The position numbers were made by a program, and so were the translations under genes. Shown piece after piece: positions 22,328-30,788 of a stretch of 35,832 bases of DNA. The notes below the pieces were generated by a model. It saw only the letters and a list, made by a program, of their open reading frames with translations, had not been told where the DNA came from and ran no database searches. The DNA comes from Chara braunii. Lineage: Eukaryota; Streptophyta; Charophyceae; Charales; Characeae. The stretch spans positions 478,002-513,833 of the forward strand of contig BFEA01000633.1 of assembly GCA_003427395.1 (NCBI GenBank). The letters run 5' to 3'. Within the stretch, counting starts at the first letter, position 1, and each line of letters begins with the position of its first letter.

Positions 22328-22732
22328 GGCATGCATGTGAGATCGGACCGAGCGTTGCGAATTTTCCGGTACGTTTCAGAAAATAAAAAAGCCGGTTCCG
22401 CAGTCCGCATGTGACGTCAACCGAAATCTAGCCACTTGAAAGTTCTCGGGACTTTGTCATTTAAGTAATTAATATTCTGAATTAACCATGAATTAATTAT
22501 TATTTTGAATTATAACTAGGGACGGATGATGATGAGTGAATTAATTATTAATATGAATTAATTATTGTGAATTATAACTAGGGATGAATGATGATGAGCG
22601 TAATTGGACCGTTGTCAGATTGTCTCAACCTTTCAGGAAGACATGATGACGTGTCATTCTCTCAGTGACTCCCACTTTGTCGGATTCTCTTACGTGTCGT
22701 TAAGCCGCTTCACACCGTTCCTTATTTTTTGT

Positions 22733-22764
<32 letters not shown>

Positions 22765-23726
22765 CGCGTTTTTTTTCGTTTTTTTTTTGGTCTCTCTCGC
22801 TTTTTTTGGGTATTTTCCCGCTCTTTTTTTTCTCTTTTTGCTTTTTTTTTGGTCCTTTTTCGCTTTATACCGTTTTTTAATTCCGATTCCGAAGTGTCAG
22901 GACGCGGCACACGTCGTGGAATTGTCAGGGGAAAGAAACAGCAGGAAGGGAAAAAAAAAAAGGTGGTGGGACAAGGGGCGCGGGGAAGAATAGAAGCAGA
23001 AGAAGAAGTAAAAAAAAGGAAGTAAAAAAGAAGGGTCAATTATGGAGCAGAATTGAGTCAAGTGCAACAAAAAAAAAGAAAAAAAAAAAAAGAAAAAAAG
23101 AACGGCGAGTTCATCTTCGTCTAGAAAGTGGAAAGGTACATTCGGCTTAACGGGTCCCGTCAGACATAGTCGCAGGGATCCAGATTGACACGTCAGCTGG
23201 TCGCATTTCGAACACGCCCGCTATCATCAACGGTCCACATTTCCCAAAAAGGCTTCCTTCTGGAGATCTTTTCGTCTTTTTTTTTTTTTTGTTCAATTTT
23301 TTGGGTATTGCCCGTTCCCAGCGACCCCTCTTCCTTCCTTTTTTTTCCCTTTTTTGGTCCCCTTTTGGGGGGGCCCTTTTTTGGGGTACTAGATCGTTTT
23401 CTTGTGGTAGGTTCATATGCTAGTTTCATATTAATTTCACTTTCTCAATGTTAATTCGTAACTGTCGTCGGTCTATCTATTGTTGAAATTAATCTTTTTT
23501 TTATTGTTTCGATTAATAATATTTTTTCTAGTTGTTCGATTATTAGTCTTGAGATTTAAATCTCTTTTTCAATTTCTGCTGACGTGTCCTTGCGCGGTTG
23601 TTGTTGTACCCTCGCCGCTCTTTCCCGGCATGCTGTTGTTCACCTGCCCGCATTCGCCACGTGTCACTACTAATTCGACGGTTCGCGGATCACCTGCCGT
23701 CTCTACGACCGCCGCGTGTTCCAATG
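22328..23726. other. Interval without a gene; T-rich blocks and a 66-bp direct repeat
   Basis: GAATTATAACTAGGGA-GGATGATGATGAG is present twice, near 22508 and 22570. Long T-rich and A-rich stretches lie at 22736-22875 and 23068-23100. The Phe-rich and Lys-rich frames over them are homopolymer artefacts. Confidence 0.45.
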
Positions 23727-23732
23727 CATCAT

Positions 23733-23975
23733 CCCCCACCAGATTCAGGACTGCAGCTGGACGTGTTCCCCCACCAGATTCGGGACTGCAGCTGGACGTG
23801 TTCCCCCACCGGAATCGGGACTGGAGCTGCAGTGGAAGAAAAAGGGACAAACTGGGACTTCCCGGACAGACTCTGCTCTTCGCAGCGATCGTTTCCACAC
23901 GTGTGGAAACGATCGGTGCGACATTGTCGGGACTGCAACTGGACGTGTTCCCCCACCAGACTCGGGACTGGAGCG
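23733..23975. repeat. 35-bp minisatellite with a perfect 30-bp palindrome
   Basis: CCCCCACC starts units at 23733, 23768 and 23803 (period 35), each followed by AGATTC-GGACTGCAGCTGG and ACGTGTT. A fourth unit is at about 23930-23975. Between the third and fourth lies CGATCGTTTCCACAC and its exact reverse complement, back to back, at 23886-23915. Confidence 0.9.
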
Positions 23976-24023
23976 CGGCACCGGTCGAGAGTGTGGAGTG
24001 TGGCCAAAGGAAAGGCGCGCACC

Positions 24024-24027
<4 letters not shown>

Positions 24028-24066
<39 letters not shown>
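24028..24066. repeat. Poly(T) tract of about 39 bases
   Basis: It ends TTTTAAGG, as does the long T run near 25006-25010. It could be the reversed A tail of an inserted retroposon, but no element body is recognised beside it. Confidence 0.9.
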
Positions 24067-24069
<3 letters not shown>

Positions 24070-24135
24070 GGGGTGGGCGGGTGTTCACTTTCGCGGGAGC
24101 GCTACCGAAAATTTTCCCAAACTTGGGGGGAAGAA

Positions 24136-24735
24136 GGGAGTAGGGGATATGATGATGGACAGACGAAGCATCACGTGCCGTGCTTCGTTGTTGCGTTCGA
24201 CAAAAACACTTGAGAGGGGGGAGGGAGGGAGGCGACACCATAGCTCGCTATGGTGGTTATGGTGGATTGGGCTTGGACAACTTTTCTGTTGACGTCTATT
24301 CGTCGAGATTTTTGTTGCAGAGACGTGCGCCGTGTTATTAGACAAGGCTGCCTTCTTGCCCCCGAATACAACGTACGGCCATTATAGCTGGATTTGAGGC
24401 ATCTTTCAGTCTAGATTCACAGCTGTAATGACCGTACGTTGTATTCGAGGGAAAGAAGGGGAGGTGGTGGCGAGGCCCGAATTTTTGTGTGAATGTGCAG
24501 TAGAGAAAGTCAGCGCACAGTCTGATGACGACGACACGCAGAACACCTACCTACCGGTAGCCGGGTCTAATAACACGGCGCACGTGTGTGCAACGAAAAT
24601 CTCGACGAATAGACGTCAACAGAAAAGTCGTCAAAGTCCAATCCACCATAGCCAGGTTTTCTTCCCTTCCCTTAAGCTGTCGAACGCAACAACGAAGCAC
24701 CGCGAGTGATGCACCTGTCCGTCATCCCCTACTGC
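24136..24735. mobile_element. Inverted repeat with arms of about 180-210 bp enclosing a MITE
   Basis: The left arm (24136-24346) and right arm (24558-24735) are inverted copies. TAGGGGATATGATGATGGACAG pairs with CTGTCCGTCATCCCCTA, GTTGCGTTCGACA with TGTCGAACGCAAC, TTCTGTTGACGTCTATTCGT with ACGAATAGACGTCAACAGAA, and GCGCCGTGTTATTAGAC with GTCTAATAACACGGCGC. The right arm has lost some sequence. A family A MITE sits between the arms. It could be a foldback DNA transposon; no ORF of note is inside. Confidence 0.8.
24349..24460. mobile_element. MITE-like element, family A, nested copy
   Basis: The ends CCTTCTTGCCCCCGAATACA and TGTATTCGAGGGAAAGAAGG are inverted, with AACGTACGGCCATTATAGCT and CTGTAATGACCGTACGTT pairing inside. 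The sequence is closest to the copy at 9726. It is located in the spacer of the larger inverted repeat. Confidence 0.8.
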
Positions 24736-24741
24736 ATTCAT

Positions 24742-24870
24742 GCATTCTTCCCCCGAATACGAGAAGCACAGTAATGAATGCTGTATTTGGCGTATCTTTC
24801 AGTCCAGATGCACAGGGATAATGACCGGGCGTTTTGCTTTGCTGCTCTATTTCGGGTGTGAAGACGGTAG
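24742..24870. mobile_element. MITE-like element, family A, diverged copy
   Basis: It begins GCATTCTTCCCCCGAATAC and ends TTTCGGGTGTGAAGACGGTA. The family core ATCTTTCAGTCCAGATGCAC and GATAATGACCGGGCGTT is present. The left inner repeat has decayed. Confidence 0.7.
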
Positions 24871-24971
24871 TTTCATCATCAGCCACCACGACCAGTCCGT
24901 TAGTTTCCCCCAATTCAAAGCGCGAGCGGGAGATGCGAGTCCCTCGTCAGCCTATGATGCGTTAGTGCTTT

Positions 24972-24973
<2 letters not shown>

Positions 24974-25006
<33 letters not shown>
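24974..25006. repeat. Poly(T) tract
   Basis: About 30 T residues ending TTAAGG. Confidence 0.9.
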
Positions 25007-25009
<3 letters not shown>

Positions 25010-25075
25010 GTTGATTTTGATGATTTGGAGGTATGTTCGTGTCTATCTTTGCATTGTAGTATCTGCAGATACTAC

Positions 25076-25180
25076 TGCCGTCTTCAGCCGAATACAACGT
25101 ACGTAGACCGGAAATGGGCGCAAAAAAAAAAAAAAAAGGTGATGACCGGGGCGTTCTATTCGACTGAACGTGGCCGTAGG
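25076..25180. mobile_element. MITE-like element, family A, degenerate copy
   Basis: It begins TGCCGTCTTCAGCCGAATAC and ends GACCGGGGCGTTCTATTCGA, followed by a decayed end. A poly(A) run of about 16 interrupts the middle. Confidence 0.6.
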
Positions 25181-25199
25181 CTTGTCCGATCCCAACCTA

Positions 25200-25318
25200 T
25201 ACCGTCTTCACCCGAATAGAACGCCCGCCCGGTCATTATTCGCTGTATTTAGACTGGACGTTGGCCCAAATACCAGCTCTAATGACCGGGGGGGCGTTCT
25301 ATTCGCGTGAAGACGGTA
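25200..25318. mobile_element. MITE-like element, family A, well-preserved copy (119 bp)
   Basis: The left arm TACCGTCTTCACCCGAATAG continues as AACGCCCGCCCGGTCATTA. The right arm TAATGACCGGGGGGGCGTTC continues as TATTCGCGTGAAGACGGTA. The arms pair over about 38 bases with few mismatches. The loop contains GTATTTAGACTGGACG, resembling the core of other copies. Confidence 0.9.
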
Positions 25319-25639
25319 CCATAGTGTTCCAGTTTCCGGTCGGGATTCGATCCGCTGAGCGCGGCTGGTCGGGATTCGATTCGCTGGTCGATATTTTTTC
25401 GAGATCGACGGCTGTCGATCCACTCTGGCATTGATCTTGCGAAAAGTGCCGACTGTCTTTTTTTCTTTTTTCTTTTTTTTCTCCTGTCCCATCATTGCGC
25501 GCTGTTTTTAGGTCTATCGGCTATTGCGGCTAAATATGCGTGTCATCCGTGGGTGAGCGGCCGGCATGCTAATTGTGTCTAGGATCGCTGTATCGTTCCA
25601 ATCGTAACGGGTGAGCCGAAGGACGCTGGGGGTACTATG

Positions 25640-26245
25640 GGCTCTGGTGGTATCGGCTGTTTGGCTATTTAGCTATTTTGGCGATTGGGCAAGTATAGGC
25701 AGTGTCGAAATTATAAGCAATTATAGGCAGTTTGGCTATATCGGGTTATCTAACTACAACCGATTGCCTATATATCTGTTGTTTGGCTACTTGGCTGTCG
25801 ATGATGTGGCTATTTGGCTATCGATGATTTGGCTATTTGGCTGCTATCGATGATTTGGCTATTTGGCTATTTGGCTATCGATGATTTGGCTATTTGGCTA
25901 TTTGGCTATCGATGATTTGGCTATTTGGCTATTTGACTCGCGATGATTTGGCTATTTGGCTATTTGGCTATTTGGCTATCGATGATTTGGCTGTTTGGCT
26001 ATTTGGCTATCGATGATTTGGCTGTTTGGCTATTTGGCTATCGATGATTTGGCTGTTTGGCTATCGGGTCATCTGGGCAGGTATTTGGCTTTATCAGCTA
26101 TTATTAGTGGTTTGGCTGTCCATTATTATTTGTGTATTTGCCTATCGACGATTTGGCTCTTTGCCCAATCGGGTTATCTGGCCAGCATATTGGCTACATT
26201 GGCTACATCGGCTACATCGGCTATTTGGCTATTTGGCCGTATCGG
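25640..26245. repeat. Octamer satellite TTTGGCTA with TCGATGA spacers
   Basis: Between about 25790 and 26065 the sequence is made of TTTGGCTA units in runs of one to four, separated by TCGATGA. The flanks on both sides hold decayed versions (TTGGCTACATCGGCTACATC, CGGGTTATCTGGCCAG). The resulting WLFGYLA frames are hydrophobic but purely repeat-derived. Confidence 0.9.
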
Positions 26246-26498
26246 ATATTTTCGGCTTGTGCGGATAACGAGTTACGCATCAATCACTCCTTTTTCGGCT
26301 ATCAGCTGATCGTCATCGGGATCGATTCGACTGCTACTATGATCGGGACGCAAGATCGGGAGGCATGACAATGACCGCTGTACACTCGACATGTACCTGG
26401 TCCAGAAGCAGACCGCATTCATGCCAATCAAATGGGTATGCGCCCACAATCCACAGGTGTTAACGATTGTGGGCGTGCAGTCTATTCCTTCGCTAGCC

Positions 26499-26501
<3 letters not shown>

Positions 26502-26538
<37 letters not shown>

Positions 26539-26653
26539 CTCGGTAGCTCGCACACGGAGATAACCAGAAACGAGCGCGCACGTACAGAAACCTGAGACGC
26601 GCGCACTCATCCACGCACACACACCCAAACACACAGATATTACAGACACACAC

Positions 26654-26690
<37 letters not shown>
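26502..26690. repeat. (CT)n and (CA)n microsatellites
   Basis: CT runs at 26502-26536 and CA-rich sequence at 26612-26690 are separated by about 75 unique bases. Confidence 0.85.
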
Positions 26691-26692
<2 letters not shown>

Positions 26693-27250
26693 GGGTCGTA
26701 CTCAGGCACAAGTGCGGAGACAATATTTGCTCTTGCAGAGAATCCGACCGCGTTTACGGCGCGAATGCATTTACGTATGGGTCACACGTATAGAACTAAC
26801 TTCCTGGGCACAGCATGTGACGCGATGACGTGATAACCCCATCAATCATCAGGCATTCTCTTTTTTTCACTACCGGTAGTAGAGTACAAAAAAGAGGCAC
26901 AACACAATTTCCACAGTAATTGCCTTCGTGCTCTCTCCATTTGCAATCGCTTTCGCTTTCTCTCTCGCATGCAATTATTTTGCCTGCGGACTTTGGAACC
27001 TCCTCATCAGCCACGTTTTCAATCCCATCCCATCCCATCCCATCCAGTCCAATCCCATCCGATCGTTCCTTTCATGTCACGTCCAACGGTTCTAATGCCC
27101 TGTCCGATTGGTTTTCAATCTATTTTTTATCCGTTTCCCATCCGTTATCGATCCGTTTCCGTTCCGTTCCGTTGTCAATCCGCGTCCGTTTGTCATGCCG
27201 TTTTCAATCCGTTGGACGTGCCATGCACAAATTAAGTACAGTAATTGCCC
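26691..27250. other. Interval with degenerate CCAATC/CATCC words, no gene
   Basis: (ATCCC)n-like words lie at 27023-27062, followed by many TTTTCAATCCGTT-like words to 27220, suggesting an old pentamer or decamer array. No supported gene or RNA. Confidence 0.4.
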
Positions 27251-27556
27251 GCCAGCCAGGGGCGTTCAATCCGCTCGAATCTAATCGAACCCAATCTTGA
27301 TCGATTCCACCAAGATTGAAACGGACCTGGGCGTGCACATCGTTCAGGTACGTGGCGGATTCAATGTACTATACGATTGAAACGTACCTGGGCGTGCCAA
27401 TCGTTCAGGTACATGGCGGATTCAATCTACTATACGATTGAAACGTACCTGGGCGTGCACATCGTTCAGGTGGCTGGCGGATTCAATCCGCCAGCCAGGG
27501 GCATTCAATCCGCTTGAATCTAATCGAATCCAATCGTAATCGATTCCACCAAGGTT
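27251..27556. repeat. 61-bp hairpin units (3) between flanking direct repeats
   Basis: GATTGAAACG starts at 27314, 27375 and 27436, an exact 61-base period. Each unit folds: GATTGAA pairs with TTCAATC, and GTACCTG with CAGGTAC, around GGCGTGCACATCGTT. The array is flanked by direct repeats of about 65 bases: CCGCCAGCCAGGGGC through CGATTCCACCAAG at 27251-27313 and 27490-27556. Confidence 0.9.
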
Positions 27557-27935
27557 GCGTTGGAGTATCCGAATGCAATCTAATAATGTAATCCGATGCA
27601 ATCGAATCGCAAGTCAGCAAGCACTCAGCGCGGCCTGCGAAAAAAGTTGTGCGGCCTTGTCCTCATTTATGCTGTGCGACCTTCGCTTGCACACACTGCC
27701 CAAGCTGATTGCTCTCGATCAGATCATCTATCTAAGTCCTGATTGCTCGATGGACAATCCTACGTAGGATCCGAGCTTCGAGATCAATGGTCCAATACTT
27801 GCCACCGACGCGTGTACTCCTTCACCCACCTCCTCCTCTATTTGTCCTTTCTTTTTTTACCCCCGCCAAATGAGGGCCCTGTGCCCGAGGCTTCTGTCAT
27901 ATATAGCCTCCTGATGAGTAAGTGAAACTGGCCGT

Positions 27936-27974
<39 letters not shown>

Positions 27975-28083
27975 GCAGTCGATCTTCGTTTAAAAAAAAA
28001 AAGGCTAATTCTTAAAGCCCAAGGCCCCAAGCAATTCAATTACCTGTCAAATCTGGACAGCACGGCCATTCAGGCCTTTTTTT
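27557..28083. other. Interval with a (GATA)n microsatellite at 27936-27974
   Basis: Apart from the pure GATA tetranucleotide run, preceded by ACTGGCCGTTA, no feature is recognised. The 70-codon frame at 27555 is unremarkable. Confidence 0.5.
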
Positions 28084-28100
28084 TTGTGTGTAATTTTAGT

Positions 28101-28310
28101 ATGTATTACGGGAAAGCCCGTAGCAGCCGCATCCGTGCTCAAGCCTCCAACGAGGGAGGGAACATGCGGGAGCTGTACCCACCCACCCACGAGCAGGTGG
28201 TGCGATACCTCCTGCTACAGAAGGTGGGCGATACCACCGGCCAGGGATCAGGGGACAGCCGGTGGCATCATCAGGACCGAGCTTCTTCTTCGATGGGCCA
28301 CGGGGAGTAA
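28101..28310 (+). CDS. Small unrecognised open frame (69 codons)
   Basis: It starts at ATG (MYYGKARSSRIRAQASN) and ends TAA. It contains YPPTHEQVVRYLLLQKV, which looks like an amphipathic helix and not like repeat translation. Codon composition is GC-rich compared with its flanks. It could be an exon fragment or a piece of a mobile element, since inverted GATA-microsatellite flanks lie on both sides (27926 and 28437). I recognise no family, and length alone does not prove it is coding. Confidence 0.25.
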   Translation: MYYGKARSSRIRAQASNEGGNMRELYPPTHEQVVRYLLLQKVGDTTGQGSGDSRWHHQDRASSSMGHGE

Positions 28311-28429
28311 ATAGATGGACGACCTATGGGCATTATGTATACATCTATATAATATCTATCTATCGATTTATTTATCTAGCTTATCCACCTTGTCTATCCT
28401 CATATCTACCTTGTCTATCTACGTATCTA

Positions 28430-28453
28430 TCTAGGAATCTATCTAACGGCCAG

Positions 28454-28492
<39 letters not shown>

Positions 28493-28560
28493 TTTATTTA
28501 TTTATCTATCTATTTTATCTATTTTATCTATTTTATCTATGTAACGGCCAGTAGATAGAT
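28430..28560. repeat. (TATC)n microsatellites with AACGGCCAGT junctions
   Basis: TATC runs lie at 28455-28492 and decayed (TTTATC)n at 28493-28540. TAACGGCCAGT occurs at 28446 and 28541. Its inverse ACTGGCCGTTA sits beside the GATA run at 27926. Confidence 0.85.
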
Positions 28561-28840
28561 AACGGACCGCCATGCGATCTACGCTATCGACGGCCAGAAT
28601 ATCTACGACGGTCGGTGATCATTTACTTATCTACGGCCAGGATCTGCTGATCCGACTACACGTATCTCCCACTTTTTCTTTTTCTTTTTTTCCCCTTTTC
28701 TCCCGTGTTCCGCGCGCAGCAGACGCGGGAATCGAAGATAGTGAGAGTCCGCGCGCGAGAGGGGGGGGGGGNGGGAAGGGGGGTGACCGCGCGGGCGGTG
28801 ATCTTCGCAGCCTACGGTTGGCCGATATCTTTTAAACCGG

Positions 28841-28935
28841 ATAAGCGGAGAGTCTGGCCGAATAACAATAATAATAATAATAATACTAATATAAGCGGAG
28901 AGTCTGGCCGAATAATAATAATAATAATAATAAGG
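28841..28935. repeat. 53-bp tandem duplication with (AAT)n tracts
   Basis: ATAAGCGGAGAGTCTGGCCG occurs twice (about 28840 and 28893), each followed by an AAT run. An ambiguous base (N) lies upstream at 28772 within a G run. Confidence 0.85.
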
Positions 28936-29204
28936 GAAAATTGCATCTGTAGCCGCACTTAAAGATGGGAATGCCGCTATACCCAGTCCCAGCGCGAACT
29001 TGCGTCTAGGTGTGTACCCAGTCCCCCAGGCCCTGGATAATTTTAGAGGCCGATTTTTTGTTTTTATTTTTTTTTTATTTTTTTTTGAAAGCACGAAATT
29101 ATCCTCATGCCCACCACCAAGTAGACCGTTGTGGCCCAACGGCTGCTGGGTATGATCCACTTCAGCAATTTCCGTCAGGAATCCACCTCAGCCATATTTA
29201 GGCG

Positions 29205-29318
29205 GCTTCACCTACCCGGTTATCATAAGAGTTGTATTTGGGGTACCTTTCAATCCAGATGCAGACACAGCTAATGATGATGACGACAGGGCCAATCTAT
29301 ATTCGGTTGAAGACGGTA
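29205..29318. mobile_element. MITE-like element, family A, diverged copy
   Basis: It begins GCTTCACCTACCCGGTTATC and ends TATTCGGTTGAAGACGGTA. The core TTTCAATCCAGATGCAGACA is close to the next two copies. Confidence 0.65.
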
Positions 29319-29371
29319 CTCTCAGGCTCTCAGCAATCAACGTCGTTTTTTTTTTTGTTTTTTTTTTTAAT

Positions 29372-29465
29372 GCGGCTTCACCCGAATAGAACGCCCGGTC
29401 ATTACAAGAGCCGTATTTGGGGTAACTTTCAATCCAGATGCAGGCACAGCTACAATTACAGGGCG
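29372..29465. mobile_element. MITE-like element, family A, right-truncated copy
   Basis: The left end CGGCTTCACCCGAATAGAAC and the core TTTCAATCCAGATGCAGGCA are clear. The right inverted end is missing after ACAGGGCG. Confidence 0.6.
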
Positions 29466-29506
29466 CTGACGTGTCAGTGATCCACGCCAGCGTCCACCTG
29501 AGCCAA

Positions 29507-29614
29507 AAGGCTTCACCCGAATAAAACCGGCCCGTTTGGGGCAACTTTCAGTCCAGATAGGGACACAGCTATGATGATAACAGGGCTGATCTATTCGGTG
29601 AAAAAGACGGTAGT
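29507..29614. mobile_element. MITE-like element, family A, diverged copy
   Basis: It begins AGGCTTCACCCGAATAAAAC and ends TATTCGGTGAAAAAGACGGTA. The core TTTCAGTCCAGATAGGGACA is present. Confidence 0.65.
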
Positions 29615-29666
29615 CTCAGGGATCAACGGCAGCCAAATTCACAGGCATCCGAGGTGGTAGGCTGCA

Positions 29667-29689
29667 GTTTTTTTTTTTTTTTTTTTTTT
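29667..29689. repeat. Poly(T) tract
   Basis: About 22 T residues between the MITE cluster and the U2 retrocopy. Confidence 0.9.
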
Positions 29690-29713
29690 AACGAATAAAT
29701 CCGCCATAATGAT

Positions 29714-29884
29714 TCAGCAATGATGGATAGCTTTCTCGGCCTTTTGGCTAAGATCAAGTGCACTGTATCTGTTATCTGATCAGTTTTTTCTTATTATTAT
29801 TTTTTTATTTTTAAATCAGTTTAATATCTGATCGGTGGTCCATCGGGCCACAAAAAAAAAAACTAAAAAAAATCAGCAATGATG
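29714..29884 (+). pseudogene. U2 snRNA retropseudogene with target-site duplications
   Basis: U2 snRNA is the spliceosomal RNA that pairs with the intron branch point. From 29727 the sequence reads ATAGCTTTCTCGGCCTTTTG, then GCTAAGATCAAGTG, the hallmark 5' end of U2. TCAGTTTAATATCTGAT and the stem-loop GGTGGTCCATCGGGCCAC follow, ending at 29851. It is broken in three ways. The branch-point pairing segment normally reading GTAGTA is GCACTGTA. About 35 extra AT-rich bases (near 29784-29815) split the molecule. Everything after stem-loop II, including the Sm site region and the 3' stem-loops, is absent. An A-rich tail (29852-29872) follows, and TCAGCAATGATG flanks the whole at 29714-29725 and 29873-29884. 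This is the signature of LINE-type reverse transcription and insertion. A snRNA-derived SINE is the alternative. Confidence 0.88.
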
Positions 29885-29954
29885 TGCAGCCAGCTACCGA
29901 CAACGTTAGCTATTTTAATAACGATAAAAAAGGAGAGTCAGCCATCTACTATCG

Positions 29955-30004
29955 GATTGAAACGTACCTGGGCGTGCACATCGTTCAGGTACATGGCGGA
30001 TTTA
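29955..30004. repeat. Solo copy of the 61-bp hairpin unit
   Basis: GGATTGAAACGTACCTGGGC and TTCAGGTACATGGCGGATTT match the units at 27314-27490 almost exactly. The unit is thus dispersed as well as tandem. Confidence 0.9.
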
Positions 30005-30273
30005 AGAATCATAATAATAATATAATAATAAGCTTCGTACTAGAACTATCAGAGAAGTACACACAAATGCTAAAGCTACCCCGATTGCACGCACATGAAC
30101 GTGCAAGTTGTCTAGGTGCATTCTGACCGTGTGCTAGTTTTTGCATTCTGACCATCGACGATTAGAGGGCTTTTTCTTCTTCTTCTTCTTTTTTTTTTTT
30201 TTTTTTTTGGGGGGTGTGGGGGGGGATAGAAACTTTGCTCGTATTGAAACCACACAAAAGGAGAGGCCAGGGC

Positions 30274-30430
30274 CGAGGTCCCACTAGCGTAAAGGATAGG
30301 ATAGAGCTCCTGAATCTGGACGTGTTTTAAGCACAGATGCAGAAAAGCAGTTCAATCTCGATTTCCTGCACATCTCCATAAACTCGTCCAGATTCAGGCA
30401 TTCGATCCGATCCTCTTTGCTAGTGGGACC
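30274..30430. mobile_element. MITE-like element, family B, copy 2
   Basis: CGAGGTCCCACTAGCGTAAA on the left and TCTTTGCTAGTGGGACC on the right are inverted. GGATAGGATAGAGCTCCTGA pairs with a TCAGG..CGATCCGATCC arm, and TCCTGAATCTGGACG with CGTCCAGATTCAGG. The core GCAGAAAAGCAGTTCAATCTCG is the counterpart of the core at 11178. Confidence 0.85.
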
Positions 30431-30494
30431 ATGCCCCGCGGGCCCAGGAATAGTCAACCAACAACCTGGAAAAATTATGGGACCAATACCCAGC

Positions 30495-30597
30495 TTAGGC
30501 GCAGGCGTATGCACCCTAAAAATGAATGTATACAAGCTATGTTTCCGGCCAGATACATCCAAAATAAGGGTGCGTTGTGTTTGGTGGAAGAGGGTCG
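30495..30597. mobile_element. MITE-like element, family A, left end lost
   Basis: The body from ATGCACCCTAAAAATGA to AAAATAAGGGTGCGTTGTGT matches the next copy. The left terminus is replaced by TTAGGCGCAGGCGT, which recurs at 30639. Confidence 0.7.
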
Positions 30598-30679
30598 TAG
30601 AAGCAGATTTGGCCAACACCACGTTACACCAGACCTCTTAGGCGCAGGCGTTGGGAATATGGTCTAGATTCTAGAAGTC

Positions 30680-30788
30680 TACCGTCTTCCCCCGAACATA
30701 ACGCACCCTAAAAATGAACGTATACAAGCTATATTTCCAGCCAGATGCAGCCAAAATAAGGGTGCGTTGTGTTCGGGGGAAGACGGTC
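30680..30788. mobile_element. MITE-like element, family A, well-preserved copy (109 bp)
   Basis: TACCGTCTTCCCCCGAACAT on the left and TTCGGGGGAAGACGGT on the right are inverted, with ACGCACCCT and AGGGTGCGT inside. This copy and the one at 30495 share a 3' flank (AGAAGCAGATTTGGCCAACA and onward), so element and flank were duplicated together with an offset of about 192 bases. Confidence 0.88.

Noticed and set aside
23480-24292. 270-codon plus-strand frame
   Set aside because: It crosses the 35-bp minisatellite, a 39-base poly(T) and half of an inverted repeat, and shows no domain.
25611-26309. Hydrophobic frames resembling membrane proteins (WLFGYLA repeats)
   Set aside because: They are the translation of the TTTGGCTA octamer satellite in several frames.
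27251-27556. CRISPR-like array
   Set aside because: The 61-base units are contiguous and hairpin-forming with no variable spacers, and the DNA is eukaryotic.
29100-29160. tRNA-like A and B boxes near TGGCCCAACGG and GGTATGATCC
   Set aside because: The two words are only about 15 bases apart, too close for a tRNA promoter, and no cloverleaf can form.
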